DNA from: Pseudomonas vranovensis DSM 16006
Lineage (GTDB): Bacteria; Pseudomonadota; Gammaproteobacteria; Pseudomonadales; Pseudomonadaceae
Length of the DNA: 64,000 nucleotides
Assembly (NCBI RefSeq): GCF_000425805.1
Contig: NZ_AUED01000011.1
Location: forward strand, 186,001-250,000
Direction: 5' to 3'
Part shown: piece by piece, positions 25,069 through 35,881 of the stretch
How positions within the stretch are numbered: the stretch's first letter is position 1
How the letters are laid out: the number at the start of each line of letters is the position of its first letter
The notes under the pieces: model-generated
The model's input: the letters and a program-made list of their open reading frames with translations, nothing else
What the model was told of the DNA's origin: nothing
Databases searched by the model: none
Translations under genes and position numbers: made by a program

Positions 25069-25299
25069 ATGAAAGGTCAGAAAATGCTCATTCTGATGTA
25101 TCCCCAGTCCCGTCAGGGCTGGTTCACTCCCCTGGTCCACGGCGTGGTGCAGCAGTTGGGACGCTGGCGGCAATTGCATCGCCAGCGCATGGAGCTGGCG
25201 CGCCTGAGTGATGCGGCGCTGCAGGATATCGGCATGAGCCGCGCCGATGTGCTGCAGGAAGTGGAGCGCCCGTTCTGGGATGACCCCCTGAAAAAATGA
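25069..25299 (+). CDS. DUF1127 small arginine-rich protein
   Basis: The 76-residue protein ends in the DUF1127 (YjiS-like) domain: LGRWRQLHRQRMELARLSDAALQDIGMSRADV. The N-terminal half is hydrophobic/amphipathic. Start at 25069 has a CGGAGGG ribosome site. DUF1127 proteins have been linked to phosphate/RNA and stress functions in other genera, but the role here is unknown. The divergent LysR gene is the nearest candidate regulator. Confidence 0.85.
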   Translation: MKGQKMLILMYPQSRQGWFTPLVHGVVQQLGRWRQLHRQRMELARLSDAALQDIGMSRADVLQEVERPFWDDPLKK

Positions 25300-25357
25300 G
25301 TCGCGCCCCACACAGGGCGGGATTACCTTGAGTGGGCTTGTTCAGAAGGAGCCGGGC

Positions 25358-27965
<2,608 letters not shown>

Positions 27966-28055
27966 TTAACAGTTGCCGCGCGCCTTGTTGCACTGGCGCC
28001 ATTGACGGACAATGGCGGTTTTTGCCTGGGGTAGCGGCGTGTGCCGGGAGACAGC

Positions 28056-28811
28056 ATGACAGAGGAACGGGTGGAGCGGCTGCTGGCCCAGGTGAAGGAT
28101 GACTACGGCACCATCAGTGTGCTGGAAGTCGATGACTATCGGTTTCTCGAGTTCGGCGAGGCCATCGAGCAAAGCTGCGTGTTTACGGCCGATCCGAGCT
28201 GGCTGGAGTATGACTACACCCGTGCCATGCTGATCGGCGCGTTGGGCCATGCCGAGCCCGAGAGCGCGCTGTTTCTGGGCCTCGGGGCGGGTACGCTGAC
28301 CCAGGCCTGCATGAAGTTTCTGCCGCTCGAAGACATCGAGGCCATTGAACTGCGTCCCGATGTACCGCGTCTGGCCATCGAGTACCTTGGCCTGGACGAC
28401 GATCCGCGTCTGTATATCCGCATAGGTGATGCGGTGGAGCTGCTGGACAGCGCTGAACCTGCCGATCTGATTTTCGTCGACCTCTATACCGATCACGGCC
28501 CAGGAGTGGCGCACCTGGCCTGGCGTTTTCTGGAAAACTGCCAGAAGCGCCTCAATCCTGGCGGCTGGCTGGTGATCAACCAGTGGGCTGGCGATGATGG
28601 CAAGCCCTTGGGTGCAGCCTTGTTGCGCGGGCTGTACCATCGTCATTACTGGGAGCTGCCGGTCAAGGAGGGCAATGTGATCCTCATGGTACCGGCCGAT
28701 CTTGATCAGGAGCTGGACCTGGCCGGGCTCAATGCCCGCGCCGACGCCCTGGCGCCACGCCTGGGTTACTCGTTGCAACCGCTCATCGCAGCGATTCGAC
28801 CGGCCTCCTGA
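28056..28811 (+). CDS. Spermidine-synthase-like methyltransferase-fold protein
   Basis: A 251-residue protein of the SpeE fold: ALFLGLGAGTLTQACMKFLP is the nucleotide-binding glycine loop, and DLIFVDLYTD the acidic strand. It lacks the full N-terminal beta-hairpin domain of true spermidine synthases, so aminopropyl-transfer is unproven. I use the ATG at 28056 (GGGAG upstream) rather than the GTG at 28041. It is a single gene next to the DeaD leader. Confidence 0.8.
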   Translation: MTEERVERLLAQVKDDYGTISVLEVDDYRFLEFGEAIEQSCVFTADPSWLEYDYTRAMLIGALGHAEPESALFLGLGAGTLTQACMKFLPLEDIEAIELRPDVPRLAIEYLGLDDDPRLYIRIGDAVELLDSAEPADLIFVDLYTDHGPGVAHLAWRFLENCQKRLNPGGWLVINQWAGDDGKPLGAALLRGLYHRHYWELPVKEGNVILMVPADLDQELDLAGLNARADALAPRLGYSLQPLIAAIRPAS

Positions 28812-29168
28812 GGCGCGCCGTTGAGCTGTCGGCAGAAAAACGATTCAGCCGCCAGCAGCGTTACCACCCCAGACGCCGTTTGAACGGGGTCTGGCGCTGG
28901 CGTGTTGCAATAAAAAAATCTCCCGTAAATTCCGAATTCAGGTATAGTACGCGCCGGTCTTTTACCGGACCTCGTTTAGGTAGTGCAATTCCCCGAAGCC
29001 AGCTTCGGCTGCGCGTCCGCACCGCGGACTCTCCTTAGACGTTCCTATTTTTCTTCAATCGTTTTCGCAAATCCCCGCCGACAAAGCTGCCAGGGTGACC
29101 TTCGGGTCTTACAAGGCATGTGCAGCTTTGGAGCATGGGTCTTTGCGGATGCACTTAGAGGCAGACCC
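28812..29168 (+). promoter_or_regulatory. deaD promoter and long 5' leader
   Basis: These 357 bases hold no gene. A -10-like TATAGT lies at 28943-28948 with a poor -35; a start near 28955 would give a leader of about 215 nt containing hairpins (CCGGT-cttt-ACCGG at 28954-28968). Upstream, an imperfect hairpin at 28869-28894 may end the previous transcript. Long structured leaders are established for cold-induced csdA/deaD of E. coli; regulation here is inference. Confidence 0.5.
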
Positions 29169-30830
29169 ATGACCCAGGAAACCGGCGGCTTCGCCGCTCT
29201 CGATCTTCATCCGAGCATTGTTGCTGCTGTGCTGGCTACCGGCTACGAAGAGCCATCGGCCATTCAGCAGCAATCGATCCCGATTATTCTCGCCGGTCAC
29301 GACATGATCGGTCAGGCGCAGACAGGTACCGGTAAAACCGCTGCCTTCGCACTGCCTATCCTGAACCGCATCGACCCGAGCAAGCGCGAGCCGCAAGCCC
29401 TGATCCTGGCGCCAACCCGTGAGTTGGCGCTGCAAGTAGCCACCGCTTTTGAAACCTACGCCAAGCAGATGCCGGGCGTAACCGTGGTGGCCGTATACGG
29501 TGGTGCCCCAATGGGCCCACAACTCAAAGCAATCCGCAATGGCGCGCAAATCGTCGTTGCTACCCCAGGCCGTCTGTGCGACCACCTGCGTCGCGACGAA
29601 AAAGTCCTGGCGACCGTCAACCACCTGGTGCTCGACGAAGCTGACGAAATGCTCAAGCTGGGCTTCATGGATGACCTGGAAGTCATCTTCAAGGCCATGC
29701 CGGAAACCCGTCAGACCGTTCTGTTCTCGGCCACCCTCCCAGCTTCGATCCGCGCGATTGCCGAGCGTCACCTGCGTGACCCGAAGCACGTCAAGATCCA
29801 GAGCAAGACCCAGACCGTTACCGCGATCGAACAAGCTCACCTGATGGTCCACGCCGATCAGAAGGTTTCCGCTGTCCTGCGCCTGCTGGAAGTGGAAGAG
29901 TTCGACGCGCTGATCGCCTTCGTACGTACCAAGCAAGCGACCCTGGACCTGGCCAGTGCCCTCGAAGCCAAAGGCTACAAAGCCGCTGCGCTGAACGGTG
30001 ACATTGCCCAGAACCAGCGTGAGCGCGTGATCGACTCGCTCAAGGATGGCCGCCTGGACATCGTGGTTGCGACCGACGTTGCTGCCCGTGGTCTGGACGT
30101 ACCGCGCATCACTCACGTGTTCAACGTTGACATGCCATACGATCCAGAGTCCTACGTTCACCGTATCGGCCGTACTGGCCGTGCCGGTCGCGAAGGTCGT
30201 GCGCTGCTGCTGGTCACCCCGCGCGAGCGCCGCATGCTGCAGGTGATCGAGCGTGTTACTGGTCAGAAGGTTGCCGAAGTTCGCCTGCCGAACGCCCAGG
30301 CCGTTCTCGATGCTCGCATCAAGAAGCTGACCAACAGCCTGGCGCCGCTGGTAGCCGACGCCGAGTCGACCCACGGTGAACTGCTCGATCGCCTGACCGC
30401 CGACATCGGTTGCAGCCCGCGTGCCCTGGCCGCCGCTCTGCTGCGCAAGGCTACCAACGGTCAGGCCCTGACCCTGGAAGCTGTCGAGAAAGAGCAGCCG
30501 CTGGTTCCGACCTATACCCCGCGTGAGCGCACTGGCGAGCGTCCAGAGCGTGGCGAGCGTGAGCGTCGTGCGCCAATGCCGCTGGGCGAAGGTCGTGCAC
30601 GCTGCCGTACCGCGCTGGGCGCGCGTGACGGTATCGCTGCCAAGAACCTGCTGGGCGCCATTCTCAACGAAGGCGGCCTGGCCCGCGAAGCGATCGGCCG
30701 CATCCAAGTGCGCGACAGCTTCAGTCTGGTCGAGCTGCCGGAAGAAGGTCTGGAGCGTCTGCTGGCCAAGCTCAAGGACACTCGTGTTGCCGGTAAGCAG
30801 CTGAAACTGCGCCGCTACCGCGAAGACTGA
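29169..30830 (+). CDS. deaD: DEAD-box RNA helicase DeaD/CsdA
   Basis: A 553-residue helicase with Q motif, motif I AQTGTGKT (50-57), PTRELA, TPGR, DEAD (156-159), SAT, and HRIGRTGRAGR. After the RecA-like core comes a C-terminal RNA-binding DbpA-type domain (MSLVELPEEGLERLL region) following an Arg/Glu linker (ERTGERPERGERERR). It unwinds rRNA and mRNA, notably at low temperature. I chose ATG 29169 (MTQETGGFAALDLH) as in family members; the longer frame from 28983 is leader sequence. Confidence 0.95.
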   Translation: MTQETGGFAALDLHPSIVAAVLATGYEEPSAIQQQSIPIILAGHDMIGQAQTGTGKTAAFALPILNRIDPSKREPQALILAPTRELALQVATAFETYAKQMPGVTVVAVYGGAPMGPQLKAIRNGAQIVVATPGRLCDHLRRDEKVLATVNHLVLDEADEMLKLGFMDDLEVIFKAMPETRQTVLFSATLPASIRAIAERHLRDPKHVKIQSKTQTVTAIEQAHLMVHADQKVSAVLRLLEVEEFDALIAFVRTKQATLDLASALEAKGYKAAALNGDIAQNQRERVIDSLKDGRLDIVVATDVAARGLDVPRITHVFNVDMPYDPESYVHRIGRTGRAGREGRALLLVTPRERRMLQVIERVTGQKVAEVRLPNAQAVLDARIKKLTNSLAPLVADAESTHGELLDRLTADIGCSPRALAAALLRKATNGQALTLEAVEKEQPLVPTYTPRERTGERPERGERERRAPMPLGEGRARCRTALGARDGIAAKNLLGAILNEGGLAREAIGRIQVRDSFSLVELPEEGLERLLAKLKDTRVAGKQLKLRRYRED

Positions 30831-30842
30831 TCCGCGAGCCAT

Positions 30843-30876
30843 AAAAAAATCCCCGACATGTTCGGGGATTTTTTTT
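30843..30876 (+). terminator. Rho-independent terminator after deaD
   Basis: Stem AATCCCCGA/TCGGGGATT (loop CATGT) at 30848-30870, with A7 before and T8 after. Probably bidirectional. Confidence 0.92.
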
Positions 30877-30904
30877 GCCTGGTGGGGGCGGGCTGCTGGG
30901 CAAA

Positions 30905-30933
30905 TCGCTATCGCGGGGCAGGCCCGCTCCTAC
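30905..30933. repeat. REP element
   Basis: TCGCTATCGCGGGGCAGGCC and following CGCTCCTAC match the REP family. It includes the TAG stop codon of the leftward ygiD gene (bases 30930-30932). Confidence 0.75.
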
Positions 30934-31697
30934 TCGAATCGATAGATATCCATCCCGAGGGCTCCGAGGGTGAACCCCTGGTGAGCAATGCCGAACTGCC
31001 CGCCCGCACCCCGGGCAAAGTACAGCGGCAGCAGGTGCTCGTCACTCGGATGGCTGCGCACGGCGAACGGTGCCTGGTGGCGGTAATCGTGCAGGGCCTG
31101 GGTGTCGCCGGCCGCAAGTTTTTCAATCATCCAGTCGCGAAATGCCTTGGCCCAGGGTTCGATGGTATCGGGGCCGGCGCGCCAGTCGAGCTCGCCCAGG
31201 TTATGGGTGATGCTGCCTGAGCCCACCAGCAGGATGTTCTCTTCACGCAAGCCGGCCACTGCGCGGCCGACCATTTCCTGCAGTTTCAGCCCGAGCTGGG
31301 TGGGCAGGGAGATCTGCACCACGGGGATGTCCGCATTGGGGTACATCAGCGACAACGGTACCCAGGTGCCATGGTCGAACGGGCGTTGCGGGTCGAGGCG
31401 GGCGGGCAGCCCTGCGCTGCACAGCAGTTCGCTTATGCGCTGCGCCAGGGCAGGCTCACCCGGGGCCGGGTACTGGAGGGCATACAGGGCCGCTGGGAAG
31501 CCGCCAAAGTCATGCCAGGTGTCGGGCTGCGGGCTGCTGCTCACCAGTAGCTCACGGCTTTCCCAGTGCGCCGACACCACCACGATGGCCTTGGGCCTGG
31601 GTAGTGCGGCGGCCAGGCGGGCAAGGGCAGGGCCGCTGGCACCAGGTTCCAGGGCCAGCATGGGTGATCCATGGGAAATAAACAGGCTGGGGAGCAT
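30930..31697 (-). CDS. ygiD: 4,5-DOPA-extradiol-dioxygenase-like protein YgiD
   Basis: The 255-residue LigB-fold protein has metal-binding His residues in SHGSPM (near residue 9), the FDHGTWVPL block (about 108-116) and a third in SGSITHNL. Members open catechol rings; in E. coli YgiD converts L-DOPA to betalamic-type products in vitro. Physiological substrate is unknown. The stop codon lies in the REP element. It diverges from tpm. Confidence 0.88.
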   Translation of the reverse strand: MLPSLFISHGSPMLALEPGASGPALARLAAALPRPKAIVVVSAHWESRELLVSSSPQPDTWHDFGGFPAALYALQYPAPGEPALAQRISELLCSAGLPARLDPQRPFDHGTWVPLSLMYPNADIPVVQISLPTQLGLKLQEMVGRAVAGLREENILLVGSGSITHNLGELDWRAGPDTIEPWAKAFRDWMIEKLAAGDTQALHDYRHQAPFAVRSHPSDEHLLPLYFARGAGGQFGIAHQGFTLGALGMDIYRFE

Positions 31698-31801
31698 GGC
31701 AAAGGTCCTGAAGGTTAAGATGGCTCTATCTTCAATCAGGTCATTGATCTAAATCTAATATAAGTTTTAGCATTATTTGATCGAAAAATTCGAGGTATGC
31801 C

Positions 31802-32452
31802 ATGCAAGCGGAGTTCTGGCACAAGCGCTGGGCAGACAATCAGATCGGGTTTCATCAGGGGCAGGTCAACGCCTACCTGCAAAGGCACTGGGCCTCGCTG
31901 GGCCTGGCGGCGGGCAGCAAGGTGCTGGTGCCGTTGTGTGGCAAAAGCCTGGACCTGGCCTGGCTGGCGGGGCAAGGGCACCAGGTGCTCGGTATCGAGC
32001 TGTCCCAGCGCGCCATCGAGGATTTTTTTGCCGAGCAGCAGTTGCAGCCTGAAGTCAGCCAGCGTGGGGCATTCAAGGTGTATCGGCACGACGGCCTGGA
32101 GCTGTGGTGTGGCGACTTCTTTGCCTTGCGCAAGGATGACGTCAGCGACTGTGCCGGGTTTTATGATCGTGCCGCGGTGATTGCCCTGCCGCCGGCCATG
32201 CGTGAACGCTATGCTGCGCTGCTGAACGACTGCATGCCCCAAGGCTGCAAAGGCCTGATGATTACCCTGGATTATGACCAGCAGCGCCTGGACGGGCCGC
32301 CTTTCTCGGTGCCCGACCAGGAGGTGCAGCGGCTGTTTGCCACTTGGCAGCCGAAGACGCTGGAGGCGTGGGATGTGATTGAGCAGAGTCCGAAGTTTGT
32401 GCAGGCGGGGATGAAGACGCTGTTCGAGCGGGTGTACCGCTTGCAGCGTTGA
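31802..32452 (+). CDS. tpm: Thiopurine S-methyltransferase
   Basis: The 216-residue class I methyltransferase has the N-terminal FWHKRW motif and SAM-binding [21 protein letters not shown] and the DRAAVIALP block. Bacterial Tpm methylates thiopurines and detoxifies tellurite/selenium oxyanions to volatile methylated forms. Length is normal for the family. A bidirectional terminator separates it from htpX. Confidence 0.95.
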   Translation: MQAEFWHKRWADNQIGFHQGQVNAYLQRHWASLGLAAGSKVLVPLCGKSLDLAWLAGQGHQVLGIELSQRAIEDFFAEQQLQPEVSQRGAFKVYRHDGLELWCGDFFALRKDDVSDCAGFYDRAAVIALPPAMRERYAALLNDCMPQGCKGLMITLDYDQQRLDGPPFSVPDQEVQRLFATWQPKTLEAWDVIEQSPKFVQAGMKTLFERVYRLQR

Positions 32453-32454
32453 TA

Positions 32455-32482
32455 AAAAAGGGCGACCGAAGTCGCCCTTTTT
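32455..32482. terminator. Bidirectional terminator between tpm and htpX
   Basis: A12-bp stem GGGCGAC/GTCGCCC with A/T tails and CGAA loop; A-run on one side and T5 on the other. Confidence 0.9.
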
Positions 32483-32496
32483 CATTGCTGTGTCGA

Positions 32497-33384
32497 TCAG
32501 CCGCGGCGGCGCAGGGCCTCGATACGATCTTCCAGCGGTGGGTGGCTCATCAGCAGGCCGGCCAGGCCCTGTTTGAGGCCGCCATTGATGCCGAAGGCGT
32601 TCAGGGTGTCGGGCATGTGCACCGGCACGCCTTGCTCCGAGCGCAGGCGCTGCAGGGCGCCAATCATTGCGCTGGTGCCGGCCAGGCGGGCACCGGCTTC
32701 GTCGGCACGGTACTCACGTTTGCGCGAGAACCACATGACGATAATGCTGGCCAGGATGCCCAGGACCAATTCGGCAACGATGGTTGCGATGTAATAGGCG
32801 ATACCCTGACCTTCTTCGTTCTTGAAGATCACCTTGTCGACGAAGTTGCCGATGATGCGGGCGAAGAACATGACGAATGTGTTGACCACGCCCTGTACCA
32901 GCGCCAGGGTCACCATGTCGCCATTGGCCACGTGGCCGATCTCGTGGGCCAGTACGGCGCGCACTTCATCGGGCGAGAAACGCTCCAGCAGGCCCTGGCT
33001 GACGGCAACCAGGGCGTCGTTGCGGTTCCAGCCGGTGGCAAAGGCGTTGGCCTCGTAGGCCGGGAAGATGCCCACTTCCGGCATCTTGATACCGGCCTCG
33101 CGGGACAGCTCTTCGACGGTTTGCAAAAGCCATTGTTCGTGGCGGGTGCGCGGCTGGCTGATGATCTGGGTGCCGGTGCTCATCTTCGCCATCCACTTGG
33201 AGATGAACAGCGAGATCAACGAGCCGGCAAAGCCGAACACGGCGCAGAAAATCAGCAGCTGGTCGAGCTTGAGGTCAACCCCGTTTGCCGCCATGAACCC
33301 ATTGAAGCCGAACAGGCTCAGGGTAATGCTGGCAATCAGCACAACCGCAAGGTTGGTGGCTACAAACAGTAAGATGCGCATCAT
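32497..33384 (-). CDS. htpX: Membrane protease HtpX
   Basis: The 295-residue M48 zinc metalloprotease has two N-terminal membrane helices, the catalytic HEIGH (147-151), a further metal ligand Glu in EYRADEAG and two helices around 160-215. It degrades damaged membrane proteins together with FtsH. The start is at the first of two adjacent ATGs, with AGGAGA upstream. A clear promoter lies 46-74 bases upstream of the ATG. Confidence 0.97.
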   Translation of the reverse strand: MMRILLFVATNLAVVLIASITLSLFGFNGFMAANGVDLKLDQLLIFCAVFGFAGSLISLFISKWMAKMSTGTQIISQPRTRHEQWLLQTVEELSREAGIKMPEVGIFPAYEANAFATGWNRNDALVAVSQGLLERFSPDEVRAVLAHEIGHVANGDMVTLALVQGVVNTFVMFFARIIGNFVDKVIFKNEEGQGIAYYIATIVAELVLGILASIIVMWFSRKREYRADEAGARLAGTSAMIGALQRLRSEQGVPVHMPDTLNAFGINGGLKQGLAGLLMSHPPLEDRIEALRRRG

Positions 33385-33429
33385 GGTTGTTACGTTCTCC
33401 TGACGGATAAAAATGTCACGTATGCGGGG

Positions 33430-33458
33430 TATATAAGGTGCGGGCCCCAGTGATTCAA
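33430..33458 (-). promoter_or_regulatory. Promoter of htpX
   Basis: Reading leftward: TTGAAT, 17 bases, TATATA, an excellent sigma-70 match. The -35 also resembles the CTTGAA box of heat-shock (sigma-32) promoters, but the -10 does not fit CCCATNT well. Heat control remains possible. Confidence 0.7.
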
Positions 33459-33565
33459 CCGGGCGACTATTTCAAACTGTGTACTTTCCTGTATTACAGC
33501 CGAATTCCGCTATCCCGCGCGCCAGAGCGCCGAGTCCTGTAAAAGGTGGGGGCTTGATCTGAAAG

Positions 33566-33587
33566 GCCCACGCCGTAAGGCGCGGGC
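33566..33587 (-). terminator. Possible terminator of alaA
   Basis: GCCCACGCC-GTAA-GGCGCGGGC, one mismatch, 21 bases after the alaA stop codon. No long T-run follows on the minus strand, so it is a weak candidate. Confidence 0.4.
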
Positions 33588-33607
33588 GCTTCCCATGTGC
33601 TTGCAGA

Positions 33608-34819
33608 TTACTGCTGATATGTCTTTAGGAAATTTCCGATACGGCCAATGGCCTGCTCCAGGTCGTCGACCCTTGGCAGGGTGACCACGCGGAAGTGATC
33701 CGGCCATGGCCAGTTGAACGCCGTGCCCTGGACAATCAGCAGCTTTTCCGAGAGCAGCAGGTCGAGAACGAACTTCTCATCGTTGTGAATGGGGCAGACT
33801 TTCGGGTCGATCCGTGGGAAGGCGTAGAGCGCGCCCATCGGTTTGACGCAGCTGACGCCGGGAATGTCGTTGAGCAGCTCCCAGGTGCGGTTGCGCTGCT
33901 CGAGCAGGCGCCCAGGCGGCAGGACCAGGTCATTGATGCTCTGGTAGCCGCCCAGGGCAGTCTGGATGGCGTGCTGGCTCGGCACGTTGGCGCACAGGCG
34001 CATGTTGGCCAGCATGTCGATGCCTTCGATGTAGCTCTGGGCATGTTGCTTGGGCCCGGAGATGGCCAGCCAACCCGAACGGAAGCCTGCCACCCGGTAG
34101 GATTTGGACAGGCCGTTGAAGGTCAGGCAGAGCAGGTCCGGGGCCAGCGACGCGGTGCTGATGTGCACGGCTTCGTCGTAGAGGATCTTGTCGTAGATCT
34201 CGTCCGAGAACACCACCAGGTTGTGCTGGCGTGCTAGCTCGAGCATGCCCAGCAACAGTTCGCGCGAGTACACGGCGCCCGTCGGGTTGTTCGGGTTGAT
34301 GATCACCAGTGCCTTGGTGTTGGAGGTGATCTTGGACTTGATGTCGTCAAGGTCGGGGAACCAGTCGGCCTGCTCGTCGCACAGGTAGTGCACCGGGTTG
34401 CCGCCAGCCAGGCTCACGGCGGCGGTCCACAACGGGTAGTCGGGAGCCGGGATCAGTACTTCATCGCCGTTGTTGAGCAGGGCCTGCATCGACATCACGA
34501 TCAGTTCGGAAACACCGTTGCCCAGGTAGATGTCTTCGATGCCGACGCCTTCAACCTGCTTTTGCTGGTAATACTGCATTACCGCCTTGCGCGCGCTGAA
34601 CAGGCCCTTGGAGTCGCTGTAGCCTTGGGCCGTCGGCAGGTTGCGGATGACATCCTGGAGGATTTCATCCGGCGCCTCGAAACCAAAGGGCGCCGGGTTG
34701 CCGATGTTCAGCTTGAGGATGCGGTGGCCTTCCTCTTCCAGGCGTTTGGCGTGCTTGAGCACCGGGCCGCGAATGTCATAGCAGACATTGGCGAGCTTGT
34801 TCGATTTGCTGACCTGCAT
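33608..34819 (-). CDS. alaA: PLP-dependent aminotransferase AlaA
   Basis: The 403-residue class I/II aminotransferase has the PLP Lys239 in FNGLSKSYRVAGFRSGW, NPNNPTG (about 176-182), and the phosphate/cofactor Asp in SDEIYD. It matches AlaA (YfbQ), the glutamate-pyruvate aminotransferase that makes alanine. The start ATG at 34819 gives the standard N terminus (MQVSKSNKLANVCYDIRGP); an extended frame to 35080 is spurious. It diverges from msrB with about 170 bases between starts. Confidence 0.94.
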   Translation of the reverse strand: MQVSKSNKLANVCYDIRGPVLKHAKRLEEEGHRILKLNIGNPAPFGFEAPDEILQDVIRNLPTAQGYSDSKGLFSARKAVMQYYQQKQVEGVGIEDIYLGNGVSELIVMSMQALLNNGDEVLIPAPDYPLWTAAVSLAGGNPVHYLCDEQADWFPDLDDIKSKITSNTKALVIINPNNPTGAVYSRELLLGMLELARQHNLVVFSDEIYDKILYDEAVHISTASLAPDLLCLTFNGLSKSYRVAGFRSGWLAISGPKQHAQSYIEGIDMLANMRLCANVPSQHAIQTALGGYQSINDLVLPPGRLLEQRNRTWELLNDIPGVSCVKPMGALYAFPRIDPKVCPIHNDEKFVLDLLLSEKLLIVQGTAFNWPWPDHFRVVTLPRVDDLEQAIGRIGNFLKTYQQ

Positions 34820-34986
34820 GATGTGATCCCGATTAGAAAAGATCGCCGCGCACTGCGCTGTGAAAACGTTTGAAATGCGTGTAACGCGGGTGCCAGACTG
34901 ATGTCTGATGAGGCGCAATAATATACGTGCCGCCCGCGTTGTGGAAAAGACGCAGCGCGGGGTTTTTAGTCTGCCGAGGCCTGCAA

Positions 34987-35379
34987 ATGGACAAGATCGA
35001 GAAAACCCTGGATGAATGGCGTGCAATGCTCGACCCCGAGCAATACAACGTCTGCCGCCTGAAAGGCACGGAGCGCCCATTCAGCGGCAAATACAACGGG
35101 ACCAGGACCGACGGCGTCTACCACTGCATCTGCTGCACTGCCCCGTTGTTCGATTCAAAGTCCAAGTTCGACTCCGGTTGTGGCTGGCCGAGCTTCTACG
35201 CGCCCATCCAGGACAGCGCGATGGTCGAGATTCGTGATACTTCCCACGGCATGATTCGCACCGAAGTGACCTGTGCCCAATGCGATGCCCATCTGGGTCA
35301 TGTATTCCCCGACGGGCCGCCGCCGACCGGGCTACGCTATTGCATCAACTCGGTCTGTCTGGACCTGGTTCCACGCTAA
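34987..35379 (+). CDS. msrB: Peptide-methionine (R)-S-oxide reductase MsrB
   Basis: The 130-residue enzyme reduces Met-R-sulphoxide in proteins. Zinc site: Cys47/Cys50 in HCICC and Cys96/Cys99 in CAQC. Catalytic Cys119 in RYCINS; resolving Cys65 in SGCGWPSF. Start at 34987 has GAGG upstream. Glutathione peroxidase follows 16 bases downstream, so they form an antioxidant pair. Confidence 0.97.
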   Translation: MDKIEKTLDEWRAMLDPEQYNVCRLKGTERPFSGKYNGTRTDGVYHCICCTAPLFDSKSKFDSGCGWPSFYAPIQDSAMVEIRDTSHGMIRTEVTCAQCDAHLGHVFPDGPPPTGLRYCINSVCLDLVPR

Positions 35380-35395
35380 CTGAGGAGATGCGGCC

Positions 35396-35881
35396 ATGGC
35401 CGACGCGTTGCTGAACCTTCCCTGCATTACCCTGGGCGGTGAGCAGAAGGTCCTGGGGGATTTCCAGGGCAAGGTGCTACTGGTGGTCAACACCGCCAGC
35501 CAGTGCGGTTTTACCCCGCAATACAAGGGTCTCGAACAGCTTTGGCAACGCTATCGCGACAGCGGCCTGGTGGTGTTGGGGTTCCCGTGCAATCAGTTTG
35601 GCAAGCAAGAGCCGGGCGATACGCGGGAGATTGCCCAATTCTGCGAGAAGAACTTCGGTGTGAGCTTTCCGCTGTTTCGCAAGATCGAGGTCAACGGGGC
35701 CCAGGCGCACCCCTTGTTCGTAGAGCTGAAAAAGCGCGCGCCAGGGTTGCTCGGCTCGCAAAGGATCAAATGGAATTTCACCAAGTTCCTCGTCGATCCG
35801 GCCAGCGGTCGTGTCACGCGCTATGCACCCAGTACCAAGCCCGAGGCCTTGGCTGCCTCCATCGAGAAGTTGCTCAGGTAG
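35396..35881 (+). CDS. Glutathione peroxidase (Cys type)
   Basis: The 161-residue protein has the peroxidatic Cys37 in NTASQCGFT (Cys, not selenocysteine), the Gln of FPCNQFG and Trp/Asn of KWNFTKF. In bacteria many such enzymes use thioredoxin rather than glutathione. It is the second gene after msrB and its last 8 bases overlap the 3' end of the convergent sagS gene. Confidence 0.95.
   Translation: MADALLNLPCITLGGEQKVLGDFQGKVLLVVNTASQCGFTPQYKGLEQLWQRYRDSGLVVLGFPCNQFGKQEPGDTREIAQFCEKNFGVSFPLFRKIEVNGAQAHPLFVELKKRAPGLLGSQRIKWNFTKFLVDPASGRVTRYAPSTKPEALAASIEKLLR

Noticed and set aside
28869..28910. Sigma-54 promoter upstream of deaD
   Set aside because: TGGCGC and TTGCA are 7 bases apart instead of 5.
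29109..30842. 577-residue minus frame opposite deaD
   Set aside because: Antisense of the helicase; no motifs.
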